Positions 1-9,760 of a stretch of DNA of 64,000 nucleotides are shown in pieces. Where the stretch lies: positions 35,038,676-35,102,675 of the forward strand of contig OU862915.1 in the NCBI GenBank assembly GCA_917880885.1. Direction: 5' to 3'. Under the pieces are notes generated by a model. That model saw only the letters and a list, made by a program, of their open reading frames with translations. It had not been told where the DNA came from and did no database searches. The position numbers and the translations under genes are program-made. The DNA comes from Limnephilus marmoratus (lineage: Eukaryota > Arthropoda > Insecta > Trichoptera > Limnephilidae). The first letter of the stretch is position 1, and every line of letters begins with the position of its first letter.

Positions 1-3000
1 CCATCTTCCATAATGCAGGAGGCAGATTGTCTTCCATCAGGATTACAAGATCGTCCTTCTTTATGGCCTTTTGGTTGTTGGCCTGCCATTTGGTCCGTTT
101 TTGCAGCTCAGCAAGGTAATCTCGTTTCCATCTGAACCAGAAATTTTGAATTAGAGCATTTAATTTTTGATATTTGCTTAGTCTGTTCTCCGGGAGCTCG
201 CGGACATCCAACTCGGGAATAACCGAAGCATCCCTGCCCATGAGGAAATGGTTGGGAGTTAGAGGGAGAAGGTCATCTACATCATCAGACAGGGAAGTTA
301 AGGGACGGGAGTTCAAACAAGCCTCTATCTGACAAAGCAAAGTATACAATAATTCAAACTGCAATGGGTTATTTTTAGTAATTCGATATAAATGAAACTT
401 GGTGGACTTGACAGCGGCTTCCCACAGCTCACCGTGGTTCAGTGCCCTAGGCGGTATAAAACTCCAAGATATTCCCTTATCAGCTAAAAACCTATGGATT
501 TTGTCATTGTTCAATCTTAGACTGGCATATAGTTCTTTGAGCTTATTGGAAGCTCCTCTGAAAGTGGTTGCATTGTCAGAAAATATTTTTTCTGGTTGAT
601 CCCTACGGGCAATGAACTTCTTTAAACAATTTAAAAAAGCATCGCTTGATAAATCTGTTACGAGTTCCAAATGAACCGCTTTGGTAGAAAAACAAACAAA
701 TATGCAAAGATACGATTTAAGGAGCGGAGATTTTCTCAGCGCTCCAGCCTTCGTGTCTATCCGTCCGGCATAGTCGACGTCCATGACAGAGAACGGTCGA
801 CTGGGAGTGATTCTCTCAACTGGAATGTTTCCCAGGATCTGCCGGCAAACCTGAAGTCGGTATCTAAAACATACAACACACTTATGTAGGATACGCTTAA
901 CATTGTTTCTCCCAAATATCTGCCAATATAAATAAGTAGCTAATTTTAATCTTCCACTTGCACAAATTAAAACTTCCATTAAACAGAGATTGAGAGTTTT
1001 CAATCTACTGCCATACGTTTTATGCTTAGGGTTACAACAATTATTTATAAATCTTAACGCTTGAGCGATTACTCCTTTCAATTTGGTTAGCGATAAGAAT
1101 TTTTCGAAAATATCCCATTCTTGAGTATCAGTTACCAGTAGTACATTTTTACTTTTTATTTCCGGGGGATCCAAACATGACATCTTGGATACTGGCCAAG
1201 TGCTGACATCTTCCGTCAACCAGCTTGGCCCCTTCCACCATATTGAAGTGCTGACTAACCTTTCAGCTGTGGTACCTCGGGACAGTATATCCTCTGCATT
1301 TTTTGACGATGATACGTGCCGCCACTGCGTTGGATCAAAGGTGGAAGCTATGCACAATAATAATTGACGCTTACTCTTAGTTTTACCTGACGGCTTTGTA
1401 ATTTCATACGACGGGTAATCTAATTCATTATTCCAAATTAATCCAAGTATTTTTTCATTCTTGGAATTGTCAGTGATCATTTTTTCACAATTGCCCTGTT
1501 TGGCAATTTTACCTTGGCTCCGCCCAGATGACAATTCCAAAATATTTGATCTCCACTTCCTCAGGGTCATCCCTGCGGACAGCAAGATATCACTTATTTG
1601 TTTCTTCAACTTGAAACAAACTTCCAAGTCATCCCCTCCAGTCAAGAGATCGTCCATATAAAAATCATTTTCTATGACTTGACTTGCTACTGGGAAATTA
1701 ACTTTGTTATCCATACCGATTTGTCGAAGACATCTCGTTGCTAGGAAGGAGGAAGGTCCCAGCCCATATGTGACGGTCTTCAATTTGTAATGTCGGAGTT
1801 CCTCTTCTTGTGATTCGCGCCATACAATCTTCTGAAGGCTGCGATCCTCTGCGCATACGTTGATTTGACGGTACATTTTTTCGATGTCCGCAGTCATGAC
1901 GTATCGATGTATTCTGAAACGTAATAAATGGCTGTATAAGTCCTTTTGAATGACAGCTCCCACCATCAGAGCATCGTTCAGGGATATTCCGGTCGACGTC
2001 TTTGCCGAACCATCAAACACTACACGCACCTTCGTCGTGGTGCTAGCTTCTTTTATGACCGCGTGATGCGGCAAAAAATAGGATTGCTCATCCCCTCTCC
2101 ATTTATCACATAACTCCATATGACCTAGTTGCTCATATTCTTGCATAAATTGTACATATTGCAATTTCAATTCAGGATTTATTAAAAATCTCTTCTCTAG
2201 GTTCTTAAATCTTTTTTCCGCTGTGTTTAACGAGTCACCAAGTTGACTCACACATGGGCGGCGCGGCAGACTTACCACGTATCTACCATCGCTCTCTCTA
2301 GAGTGCGTGGCGACGAAATCTGCTTCACACGCCTTCTCCTCGGGATTTTGAAATCTCGCAGGATTCACCTCCTCCATTTTCCAAAATTTTTCTATCTGAT
2401 TAGATAATGTGTTTATTGATAAACTACAAAATTGCGGTACTGGCCTTTTTTTCTGATGAATGTTGATCGGGCCCGATATAACCCAGCCTAATTCAGTCCT
2501 CTGCAGAGTAGGTCCGGTATCCAATCTCAGCCGATCATCTTGTAGTATATCCCAAAAGCTCTCAGCGCCTAACAGGATATCAATAGGCGCCGCTACGTTG
2601 AAATTTGGGTCCGCCATTTGTAATCCCGGCGGCAGCTTAAAGTCTTTTCTGGCCACTGTTGCTTGAGGTAGGTTTGTGGTTATTTCCTGCAATATTAGAC
2701 AAGTGATATTTTGATTATAATTTGTCCTCAGAGATTTCATTTTTATCGCAACACGTTTCTTTATATGGGTAACATTGTTGTGTATACCTAACACAGGCTT
2801 GTTTATATTTTCGCATCTCAAATTTAACTTCATTGCGAACTTTTCGCACATAAAATTGGCTTGAGCTCCAGAGTCAATTAGGACTCTTGCCTCATGCACT
2901 TTATTATTGTGACCTACTACCCCAATGATAGCAGTCGACAATAAAATTGTTTTTTCAGCCTTCGCTAAAGCTGAATGGTTTGATACTGAAACTCGTTCAG

Positions 3001-4198
3001 CATCCATTTGGCAGTCACCTCCTGGGTGATCTTCACCTTTATTCATGGAGTCATCGCTCGGATGCATCTCCCTGTGCAATAACGTATTGTGGCTCTCGCT
3101 ATCACAATGCTTGCATTTTAAATTAATTTTGCAATATGGGGCCGTATGTCCTAACCTCAAACATTTGAAGCAGGCACGGTACCTCCTTATTGCGTTGGCT
3201 CTTTCTCCTGAATTTAATTTTAAAAATTTTTTACAAAAATATATTTTATGCCCTTTGTCATTACAACAAATACAATTATTGTGGGTAGCAGCTAAAAATA
3301 CCGATTCCTTTTTGGGATTATTGTTGCTACCACTTGCTTTCGGGTAGGTAGGAATTTTTTTCGAATCTGAATTTAACATTAATTCCAAAACTTGCGCACG
3401 CGAGGTCAAACATTTAAGAAATTCCTGTAATGTAGGTAGCTCATCCTGCAATGGGTTTTGTTCCCAATGCTTTCTAGAACTTGCATCCAATTTATTAGAA
3501 ATTACGTATATAATTAAAGCATCCCATTGTTCGATTTTCAAGCCTAAATTTTGCAACGCTTTCAAATTTACATTAGTTTCATCAATCAGATAACGCATGG
3601 CTACTGGATCCTCATGTTTCATCTCTTTAAGTTGAAACAGAGCTTGGATGTGTCTTTGTACGGTAGTTCGCAAATTTGCAAACCTCTGCTGCAACAATTC
3701 AAAAGCCGATATATAATTCAGGTCTGATACCTCGAAATTGGCGATGATCTTTGCTGCATTCCCCTTTAAACAGGATTGCAGATAATAAAACTTCTGTACA
3801 TTGCTTATGGCAGTATTGTTATGAACTAATGTCTTAAATGTTTCTAGAAAATTAATCCAATTTTTGGGATCTCCGTTAAATTCTCGTAACTGAAGGTTGG
3901 GTAACTTGATTTCTAATTTGGGAGTCTCTACAGACTGAATTGCTCCTTTAGCAGTCGCCAAGGTTGAATAATATTGATTTTCAAAATTCTCTCTTTGCAA
4001 ATTATTATCAATTTCGTTGGAATCCGGAAGACTTTCGATTTGTTCCTGGACCTCTTCGAAATCATCAATTATTTTTTCAATTCTCGCATAGCGAATTTTA
4101 ATTTCGTTAACTGATAATGCGTTTAATGAATCCGCAAATCTCGTGAGTTTACCTTTCAACACTCCGCGTTTGTTAATCAACGATTTTAAATTATCCAT
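1..4198 (-). CDS. BEL/Pao LTR-retrotransposon gag-pol polyprotein (partial, C-terminus outside window)
   Basis: The minus strand is open for 1399 codons from the ATG at 4198-4196 to the left edge. A stop lies two codons upstream of that ATG, so this is the first possible start. Domains in order: N-terminal charged helix; gag capsid-like DUF1759 region (about residues 95-250); two CCHC knuckles (C309/C312/H317/C322 and from C343); retroviral-type protease with Asp-Ser-Gly (D442); reverse transcriptase with its first aspartate at D771 and YMDD at 847-850; integrase core with D1142, D1208 and E1260. These together identify the BEL/Pao superfamily, which replicates by reverse transcription in cytoplasmic particles. 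The RT segment runs from FDP (955-956) straight into QWRHV (958-962), a motif that normally follows RNase H, so about 300 residues seem to be lost in frame. The integrase zinc-finger region (about 1050-1090) also looks shortened. It is probably non-autonomous despite the open frame. Confidence 0.93.
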   Translation of the reverse strand, partial: MDNLKSLINKRGVLKGKLTRFADSLNALSVNEIKIRYARIEKIIDDFEEVQEQIESLPDSNEIDNNLQRENFENQYYSTLATAKGAIQSVETPKLEIKLPNLQLREFNGDPKNWINFLETFKTLVHNNTAISNVQKFYYLQSCLKGNAAKIIANFEVSDLNYISAFELLQQRFANLRTTVQRHIQALFQLKEMKHEDPVAMRYLIDETNVNLKALQNLGLKIEQWDALIIYVISNKLDASSRKHWEQNPLQDELPTLQEFLKCLTSRAQVLELMLNSDSKKIPTYPKASGSNNNPKKESVFLAATHNNCICCNDKGHKIYFCKKFLKLNSGERANAIRRYRACFKCLRLGHTAPYCKINLKCKHCDSESHNTLLHREMHPSDDSMNKGEDHPGGDCQMDAERVSVSNHSALAKAEKTILLSTAIIGVVGHNNKVHEARVLIDSGAQANFMCEKFAMKLNLRCENINKPVLGIHNNVTHIKKRVAIKMKSLRTNYNQNITCLILQEITTNLPQATVARKDFKLPPGLQMADPNFNVAAPIDILLGAESFWDILQDDRLRLDTGPTLQRTELGWVISGPINIHQKKRPVPQFCSLSINTLSNQIEKFWKMEEVNPARFQNPEEKACEADFVATHSRESDGRYVVSLPRRPCVSQLGDSLNTAEKRFKNLEKRFLINPELKLQYVQFMQEYEQLGHMELCDKWRGDEQSYFLPHHAVIKEASTTTKVRVVFDGSAKTSTGISLNDALMVGAVIQKDLYSHLLRFRIHRYVMTADIEKMYRQINVCAEDRSLQKIVWRESQEEELRHYKLKTVTYGLGPSSFLATRCLRQIGMDNKVNFPVASQVIENDFYMDDLLTGGDDLEVCFKLKKQISDILLSAGMTLRKWRSNILELSSGRSQGKIAKQGNCEKMITDNSKNEKILGLIWNNELDYPSYEITKPSGKTKSKRQLLLCIASTFDPTQWRHVSSSKNAEDILSRGTTAERLVSTSIWWKGPSWLTEDVSTWPVSKMSCLDPPEIKSKNVLLVTDTQEWDIFEKFLSLTKLKGVIAQALRFINNCCNPKHKTYGSRLKTLNLCLMEVLICASGRLKLATYLYWQIFGRNNVKRILHKCVVCFRYRLQVCRQILGNIPVERITPSRPFSVMDVDYAGRIDTKAGALRKSPLLKSYLCIFVCFSTKAVHLELVTDLSSDAFLNCLKKFIARRDQPEKIFSDNATTFRGASNKLKELYASLRLNNDKIHRFLADKGISWSFIPPRALNHGELWEAAVKSTKFHLYRITKNNPLQFELLYTLLCQIEACLNSRPLTSLSDDVDDLLPLTPNHFLMGRDASVIPELDVRELPENRLSKYQKLNALIQNFWFRWKRDYLAELQKRTKWQANNQKAIKKDDLVILMEDNLPPALWKM

Positions 4199-4613
4199 TT
4201 TTTATACGTTTGACAATAATTCAACACAACAAATTCTAAAAATGTTCCTTAAAAAATAATTTCTGTGCAATAATCGCGTAGAAAACCGTAGTAACCAATT
4301 CAAGCTATGAACAATGACAGAATCTTACAATAATCATCTTCTAAAACAATTAACCTAAAATAATTCGCATGACTTGCATTTACACTGCGGGTAGTTAGTT
4401 TTTTTGTTTTTAAATAAGTACATTGACACACAAAAAATAGCACTTGTTTGAACAGGAATTCACGGAATAGAAGGAAATAATGGGCAGGGGATACTTATAT
4501 TGATGTCGATCCTTGTTCTTCATTTTTTCATCTTTTCGATAGCTCTGGATTTTTGGATAGCTCGCTGGTTCATTTTATTGTTTCCTTTTAATGCCTTAAT
4601 CCGATCGTAAGGT
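4199..4613 (-). other. BEL/Pao untranslated leader
   Basis: This is the stretch between the putative primer-binding site and the gag-pol start. It is A+T-rich on the minus strand and holds no open frame that resembles a protein. It would carry the dimerisation and packaging signals of the element, but none can be recognised by eye. Confidence 0.55.
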
Positions 4614-4632
4614 AGATGCGGCTGGAGGACCA
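4614..4632 (-). promoter_or_regulatory. Putative primer-binding site of the BEL/Pao element
   Basis: On the minus strand the LTR ends in TAACA and is followed immediately by TGGTCCTCCAGCCGCATC. A TGG directly after the LTR is the usual start of a site that pairs with the CCA-ending 3' end of a tRNA primer. Which tRNA is used cannot be decided without a tRNA set from the same genome. Confidence 0.55.
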
Positions 4633-5286
4633 TGTTATAAATTGATATTCAGCAGAAGGACGTCAAGGAAAAACATCTGGTTTCAATGGAGGAATTCCTG
4701 GTTTTATTCACAAAGCACATTTGCTACAATAATTTGTCCCGACCCGACAAAACACTAAATTTGGTCACTTTGACCACTTGCTAGACAATGCTAGCTGTTT
4801 ATAGGAGATCCACGAATTAAGAGAGAGTTTTTAACTAAAAATTGTTCTATTTATAACCACACATTTTCACACACAAACAAAAAACCAAAGTGTCAGTCAT
4901 TGTAAAATACATGGCAGAAATCAAGAAATCTACTTTATCGTCTAGTGTTTACCTTTAGTTTCGAATTACGTCGCTAATCTGTAAAATCCCATATTAACTG
5001 ACAATAGGCTACAAAAATACGCCGCTAGATGGCAGTAGTCTTCACTCTTTTTAACAGAAGTAATTTATGTTTCTCCGTACAACCTCTTGCTCAGCTGCCC
5101 TCTGTAGATATTAGTCCAACCTACCCTCTGTAGATATTAGTCAACACTGGGACCGTCATAGATATTCGTCCGACCTTAGATCTGTAGATATTAGTCAACG
5201 CTCTGAAGTTCGTAGATATTAGTCCAACATATGAGCTGTAGATATTCGTCCGACATACAGGCTGTAGATATTAGTAACTGGAGTCA
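4633..5286 (-). repeat. 5' LTR of the BEL/Pao element (putative, 654 bp)
   Basis: The boundaries are inferred because the partner LTR lies outside the window. On the minus strand the segment would begin TGACTCCAG and end TAACA, giving the TG...CA ends expected of an LTR, with the primer-binding site just after it. The sequence just outside (5287 onward) is the head of a SINE1 copy that breaks off exactly here, which supports the outer boundary. The U3 end consists of seven tandem 27-bp repeats. A TATA-like promoter could not be assigned with confidence. Confidence 0.55.
5099..5275. repeat. 27-bp tandem repeat in the LTR, 7 copies
   Basis: The core TAGATATT recurs at 5105, 5131, 5159, 5185, 5213, 5239 and 5265, spaced 26, 28, 26, 28, 26 and 26 bp. 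The flanking bases alternate between AGTCCAAC-like and CGTCCGAC-like versions. In LTRs such U3 repeats often act as enhancer units. That role is inference here. Confidence 0.85.
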
Positions 5287-5356
5287 CCTACGGCAGAGGT
5301 GTTGGTTATCCAATAAATGGTTCCCGTGGCGGCGGTATCCATACCCGCCTCCCAAA
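5287..5356 (-). repeat. SINE1 head, cut off by the BEL/Pao LTR
   Basis: Read on the minus strand this is the first 70 bases of the SINE1 repeat (from GGGAGGCGGG through the CAACACCTCTGCC block). The match to other SINE1 copies ends abruptly at the LTR boundary, which suggests that the retrotransposon inserted into this SINE. Confidence 0.75.
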
Positions 5357-5796
5357 TTGATACATTTTATTACATTATTAAAAAAATAATAAAAAACCTT
5401 GTTCAAATTGGTTCGAACACGACTGTATCCCATCGCAGCATTGGAATGTCAACAACGGCGACCATTTTTATTTTAGTTCCCGAGGGTGAAACGGATCCAA
5501 GTCCGAAATTTGAAGAAATGAGTTTTTGATGCAGACTTGAATTTTTGCAATAATTCTACTTTTAGCCGATTTATTGATTAATTTGTGTTTAGACCACGAT
5601 TCTTGAAGTAAATTATCATGTTTATCAGTGGCAGAAAGATGGAAGTCCCATTATGAAGAAAAAATAGGATTTTCAAATTTGCAACAACAATCTTAGAAGC
5701 AGAAGGATGTACCATGGACTTTATTTCTTTTATACACCACATGTCGTAACAAAATAGTCTACTTCATTTAGAGGCAGTAGGACTCAAGTCCATGTT
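5357..5796. other. AT-rich spacer, no gene seen
   Basis: This spacer lies between two SINE1 copies of the same orientation. A short open frame at 5317-5529 runs out of the SINE head into non-repetitive sequence and has no recognisable motif. Confidence 0.5.
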
Positions 5797-6151
5797 TTTG
5801 TTTTTTTTTTTTTGCATGAGCTGCACACAGGAGGCCCTGATGAAAATAATTTCCCTCGGGGCCTATGTCATCTTTGGGGATGCTGTGTGGAGGGTTTTTT
5901 TTAAGGAAGGGAAGGAGAGGAGAGTTCTGGGAAGGAAGGGGGTTTAAGGGGTGGGTAGGAATCTAGGGTTCAGTGTGTCCTGGTCATCCGCCTCCAAGAC
6001 CTAGACAAACCTAACCCCATGAACCCGGGCACCTCTGCTAAATCACCAAAGGTAAAGGTACCGAACCACTTGGGGTGACCTATGGCAGAGGTGTTGGTTA
6101 TCCAATAAAGGTTCCCGGGGCGGCGGTACCCATTCCCGCCTCCCAAATTGA
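5797..6151 (-). mobile_element. SINE1 copy, nearly full length with poly-A tail
   Basis: On the minus strand this copy starts near TTTGGGAGGCGGG. It continues through the shared block around GGGTTCATGGGG and the CACACAGCATCCCC block, and ends at GAGCTCATGCA followed by a poly-A run (poly-T at 5797-5813). The A-tail and variable truncation of copies point to retroposition by a LINE. The open frame at 5970-6185 is only a translation of the repeat. No tRNA-like A/B box could be recognised in its head, so its RNA origin is unknown. Confidence 0.8.
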
Positions 6152-7486
6152 AAAGTTGACTCAAGTCAGCGTTTTTTTTAAACAATTATTTTTAAAGGCT
6201 TTACGTTTTAAAAATTTCGTTTCCCCTCTTTGCTCCTTTTTAAAACAAAACTAATTGATGTAATAATTACCTTTTTTGTTATCTATCAGCACGGATATCC
6301 GAAGAAGTTATGAGACCATAGTTACAGAAAAAATAGTTTTTGGCTCTCCTGAACATTTAGCCTTTTGGACTTGCATCCGTATGTTTCGGGTACAGAATTT
6401 GGTTCGTAAGTTCAAGGCCAAGCTTACTGTTGCTTATCTCTTCTTTTGTGTTGATCGAACCGAGCGCAGAAAGGGACAGCAAATTTCGCATTGTACTTTG
6501 TTTGACCTGGAAGCTCGAAAAGTATGAACAGCTGATTTTAACCGTGAAACGACTGTAAAACATGAAATAAAATTGTGGATAATTTCAAAATAATGCTTTT
6601 AAACCGGATTTCTTTGTTTGTTTTCTTTAAAATGGTTTTTGCTAGTTATGTACTATGATCGTCAGTAATAATTTATAAGAATTTGACCAAAAAAAAAATC
6701 AACTTCTGACTCGATTTACTCGAAAACGAAAGCTCAAATCAAAAAAAATTATACCACAAAATCGACTCCAAATGTGATGAGGATTCCCCAGTTTCCCGCT
6801 TGTACTACGAGTTTTCGGACACCTGTATAGAAATAAAAATAAAAAAAAGATATAAAATAAAAATATACAATGTATAATTTCTTTTACTGTATTTAATTAA
6901 GGAAATGGGAAGAAGATAATATGTATTCAAATCTGATCACCAAACACCTTAGTCTTCTTGTAACAATTAACCCTACACTAAACATAGAAAAACGCTCATG
7001 AAATATTTTATTATTAGAATTTTGTTATGTATATTTTAAATTTCAGCTTTCGCAGTTCAAACAAAAATTAATCAACGTATAAAAAATAAATGAAAATGCG
7101 CTTTTCAATCTTCAATAAATTATTTGCCCGGAGCAAAGGCGGATCAAATCCTTTGACGCTTGACTTTTCCAGTTGCTAAACGTCTTTTGCAGATGCGAGG
7201 GGAAATATATTCAAAAATGTTTTTTTCCCTTATTTTACTCCTGAAAGCCTTAGAGAACGTTATTTTACTGCAATTTAATCACTGCGTTCAAATCTACTTG
7301 ACGATTAAAAACTTTTTATCACAATGGAAGATAAGGTCAGTAGTGTTCTGGTAAAAGACTCCAATTCAGAATCACAAATGGTTTTGACCATGGTTGATCT
7401 AAACAGCCAGATATTTCCCAAATTTTCCCCTCTCCGTATATTTCAAACTCATGTCTCGAAAGGAGTAAGACAATGTAGACAAGTTC
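6152..7486. other. Unassigned AT-rich sequence
   Basis: I see only A/T-rich sequence with short homopolymer runs. The open frames around 6276-6563 and 7160-7536 lack motifs, and their two strands are open in parallel, as expected by chance. Confidence 0.5.
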
Positions 7487-7555
7487 CCACCTGGATAGGT
7501 CAGATATGGTCATTAAACCGGGCTAAAGTCATTTAGAACAAAGTTTCGATTCTGA
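7487..7555 (-). repeat. SINE2 fragment (diverged)
   Basis: The stretch from ACCTGGATAGGTCAGATATG to TTCGATTCTGAAC matches the middle of the SINE2 body seen at 38758-38822, with several substitutions. Confidence 0.55.
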
Positions 7556-8129
7556 ACATCGAAATAATCTTTAACCACGAAACTTTTTGACTACTAGTAC
7601 TTATCTGTGAACGATGTGCGTGATAAGTTAATAATGATAATATGATTATATTTACAGCGCCGTTTTTATGAAAATAATTTCAATAAGGCACATCACACCG
7701 TAATTTATATAATCTATCATATCAGTGATGTAATAGTTATTAAATTATCACTGGTTATACATAAAAAAGTGACAAATCTTAGTGTGTAAATAGAGTCTTA
7801 CAGCCAAGACTTCTAAAACTTGCATTTCATCTGACTTATAGCTAGTGGTTTATAAAAACATGTTCTACTCGTATCATATCTGTATAAATATATGAAGACA
7901 ATATGTTCATCAGTTATTGTGGTGTGCTGGTAATTCCTCTGATTACAAATACAATTCTGACTTTCTCTAGTTTTCTATAATAATTCGGTTCGTCGCAGAT
8001 TATGAGTCTTGTTCCGTTGCAGTTTGAACCGCTCACTAAAGATACCCGCCTGTAGATCGGCTATCTTCGTAACCGTTGGAGGATTAGAACTAAACGTCCG
8101 GCAATTGTCTCCATCACGCAATACTACCA
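7556..8129. other. Unassigned AT-rich sequence
   Basis: No repeat family or coding motif could be recognised here before the LINE-like homology begins. Confidence 0.45.
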
Positions 8130-9760
8130 ACGATATCTATTGAGAGACTTAAAAAAACAAACTCTAACGACATCTGTAGAGACACATTGAAACTACATGT
8201 ATATTTCTCTGCAGAAATTATTAAACACCTCCAAAAATGTATCATTTCCCCTCTTAAACACATAATCAATTTAAGTTTCAAAACTAGCATTTTTCCTAAC
8301 TCCCTAAAATAGGCCGCAATAATCCCAATCTTCAAAGCAGGTGACAAATTATCTTTAAGTAACTACCGATCGATATCCTTACTAAGCATAATATCTGAAA
8401 TTGCAGAAAAAGCTGTGAAACGTAGACTCTGCAAATTCCTCGAAGATAATAAAATACTGTCGGATATCCAATATGGCTTTCGCAAAGGTAGGAGAACTTC
8501 AGATGCAATAGCCGCCCTCACAAAAATTGTTTCCTATAATCTTGAGTCAAGATTATAGGAAACAATTGACGTTGGTCGCAAACCACTTGCAGTTTTTCTC
8601 GATCTCGCAAAAGCATTTGATACGGTTTCCCATCCCTTACTACTAAAAAACTACAGCATATTGGAAAAACAGGAGTAGTCTACTCATGGTTTGAAAACTA
8701 CCTGATGAACCGAACATAACAAACTCTTATCCCCTCTGATAAAATAAAATATCCACTCTCACAAAAAGCAAAAAAATATCTTTGTCCTATGGTGTACCCC
8801 AAGGCAATATACTAGGACCAATTTTATTTCTAATATATATTAACTCACTATGTACCATGAATATTGGAGGTAAGATACTATCATTTGCTGACGACACCGT
8901 CTTAATATTTGAAGATGAAATATGGCAATCAGTTATTAACGAAACTAATAAAGGCCTAATAAAAGTAAGGCATTGGCTAGACACAAACCTTCTCACACTT
9001 AACATCAAGAAAACACAAAAAATTACATTTTCCGTACGTCAGCATAATATATGTAACAACTGCCCTAAACCAATAATTCACTCATGTTCACTCCCGAAAC
9101 CACACCTAATATTAACTGCACTTGTTCTATCATTAAATCATCAAAGGTAGTTATATATCTGGGGATAATCATAGACCACAGATAGGGAAGCCCATACCAG
9201 TGACACAGTGAAAAAACTCCGTAAACTCTGCCATATATTCTGCTCCCTTAGGGCCATCTTAGACTTACAGTGTATGCTTTGCCCTTTTCCAAACCACAGC
9301 AACAGATGGTATTGTGGGATGGGGTGGTTGTGCTGAATCCATTATCAATCCAATTATCACAGTTCAAAAATTAATTTTGAGAATTATATTTAAATGCCAA
9401 CCTTCCCATCCCTCAAACAAACTCTTTGCTAAGATCAAGGTCTTAGATATTCGACAGTTATTTACCAAGATAAACATGTAATATATATGTTAAAAAAACC
9501 TACCGGTGGCTCAATAACACCAAGCACACACCCGCTTTTTATCAAACCTGGGTTGCGTGGTCCCTAAAACTAAAACCTCATTCGCTCAATGACAATTCTG
9601 GTTCATCGCTTCTAAAATAGTTAATGCTTTGAGTGCCGATATAAAGTCAAATAATTCTAAATCTCTTTTTAAAGCCCGTATAAATCATTGGATATTTGAA
9701 AAGGGAAGAGATTTCTTCAGACAATACATAAGATCTTAATATTATTAAAAAAAATTACTT
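8130..9760 (+). pseudogene. Decayed LINE ORF2 (reverse transcriptase), LINE-A type
   Basis: Pieces in several plus-strand frames align in order with ORF2 of the near-intact LINE at 55.3-59.9 kb. They are a pre-RT stretch around 8150-8350 (AAIIPIFKAGDK, SNYRSISLL), the block FLEDNKILSDIQYGFRKGR near 8440, the first catalytic aspartate in DLAKAFDTVSH near 8600-8630, YGVPQGNILGPILF near 8790, FADDTVLIF near 8885, and a C-terminal block with VLDIRQLFTK near 9440 and FKARINHWIFEKG near 9675. Several stops and frameshifts break it (near 8556, 8675 and 9155, for example). The upstream endonuclease half is absent, as in typical 5'-truncated LINE copies. It contains a 43-bp snap-back palindrome at 8525-8567. 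Confidence 0.88.
8525..8567. repeat. Perfect 21-bp inverted repeat with 1-nt centre
   Basis: Bases 8525-8545 are the exact reverse complement of 8547-8567, with G8546 between. Removing 24 nt (GTCAAG...TTGA) restores the reading from AATCTTGA to CGTTGGTCGC, giving Asn-Leu-Asp-Val-Gly-Arg-Lys as expected for the LINE protein. The palindrome is therefore a secondary insertion templated by its own left flank. Confidence 0.95.

Noticed and set aside
399..3347. Several plus-strand open frames of 60 to 100 codons
   Set aside because: They lie antisense to the BEL/Pao gag-pol frame and are shadows of its codon usage.
5099..5275. CRISPR-like array (regular 27-bp repeats)
   Set aside because: Repeats are contiguous and diverged without unique spacers, lie inside an LTR, and the genome is eukaryotic.
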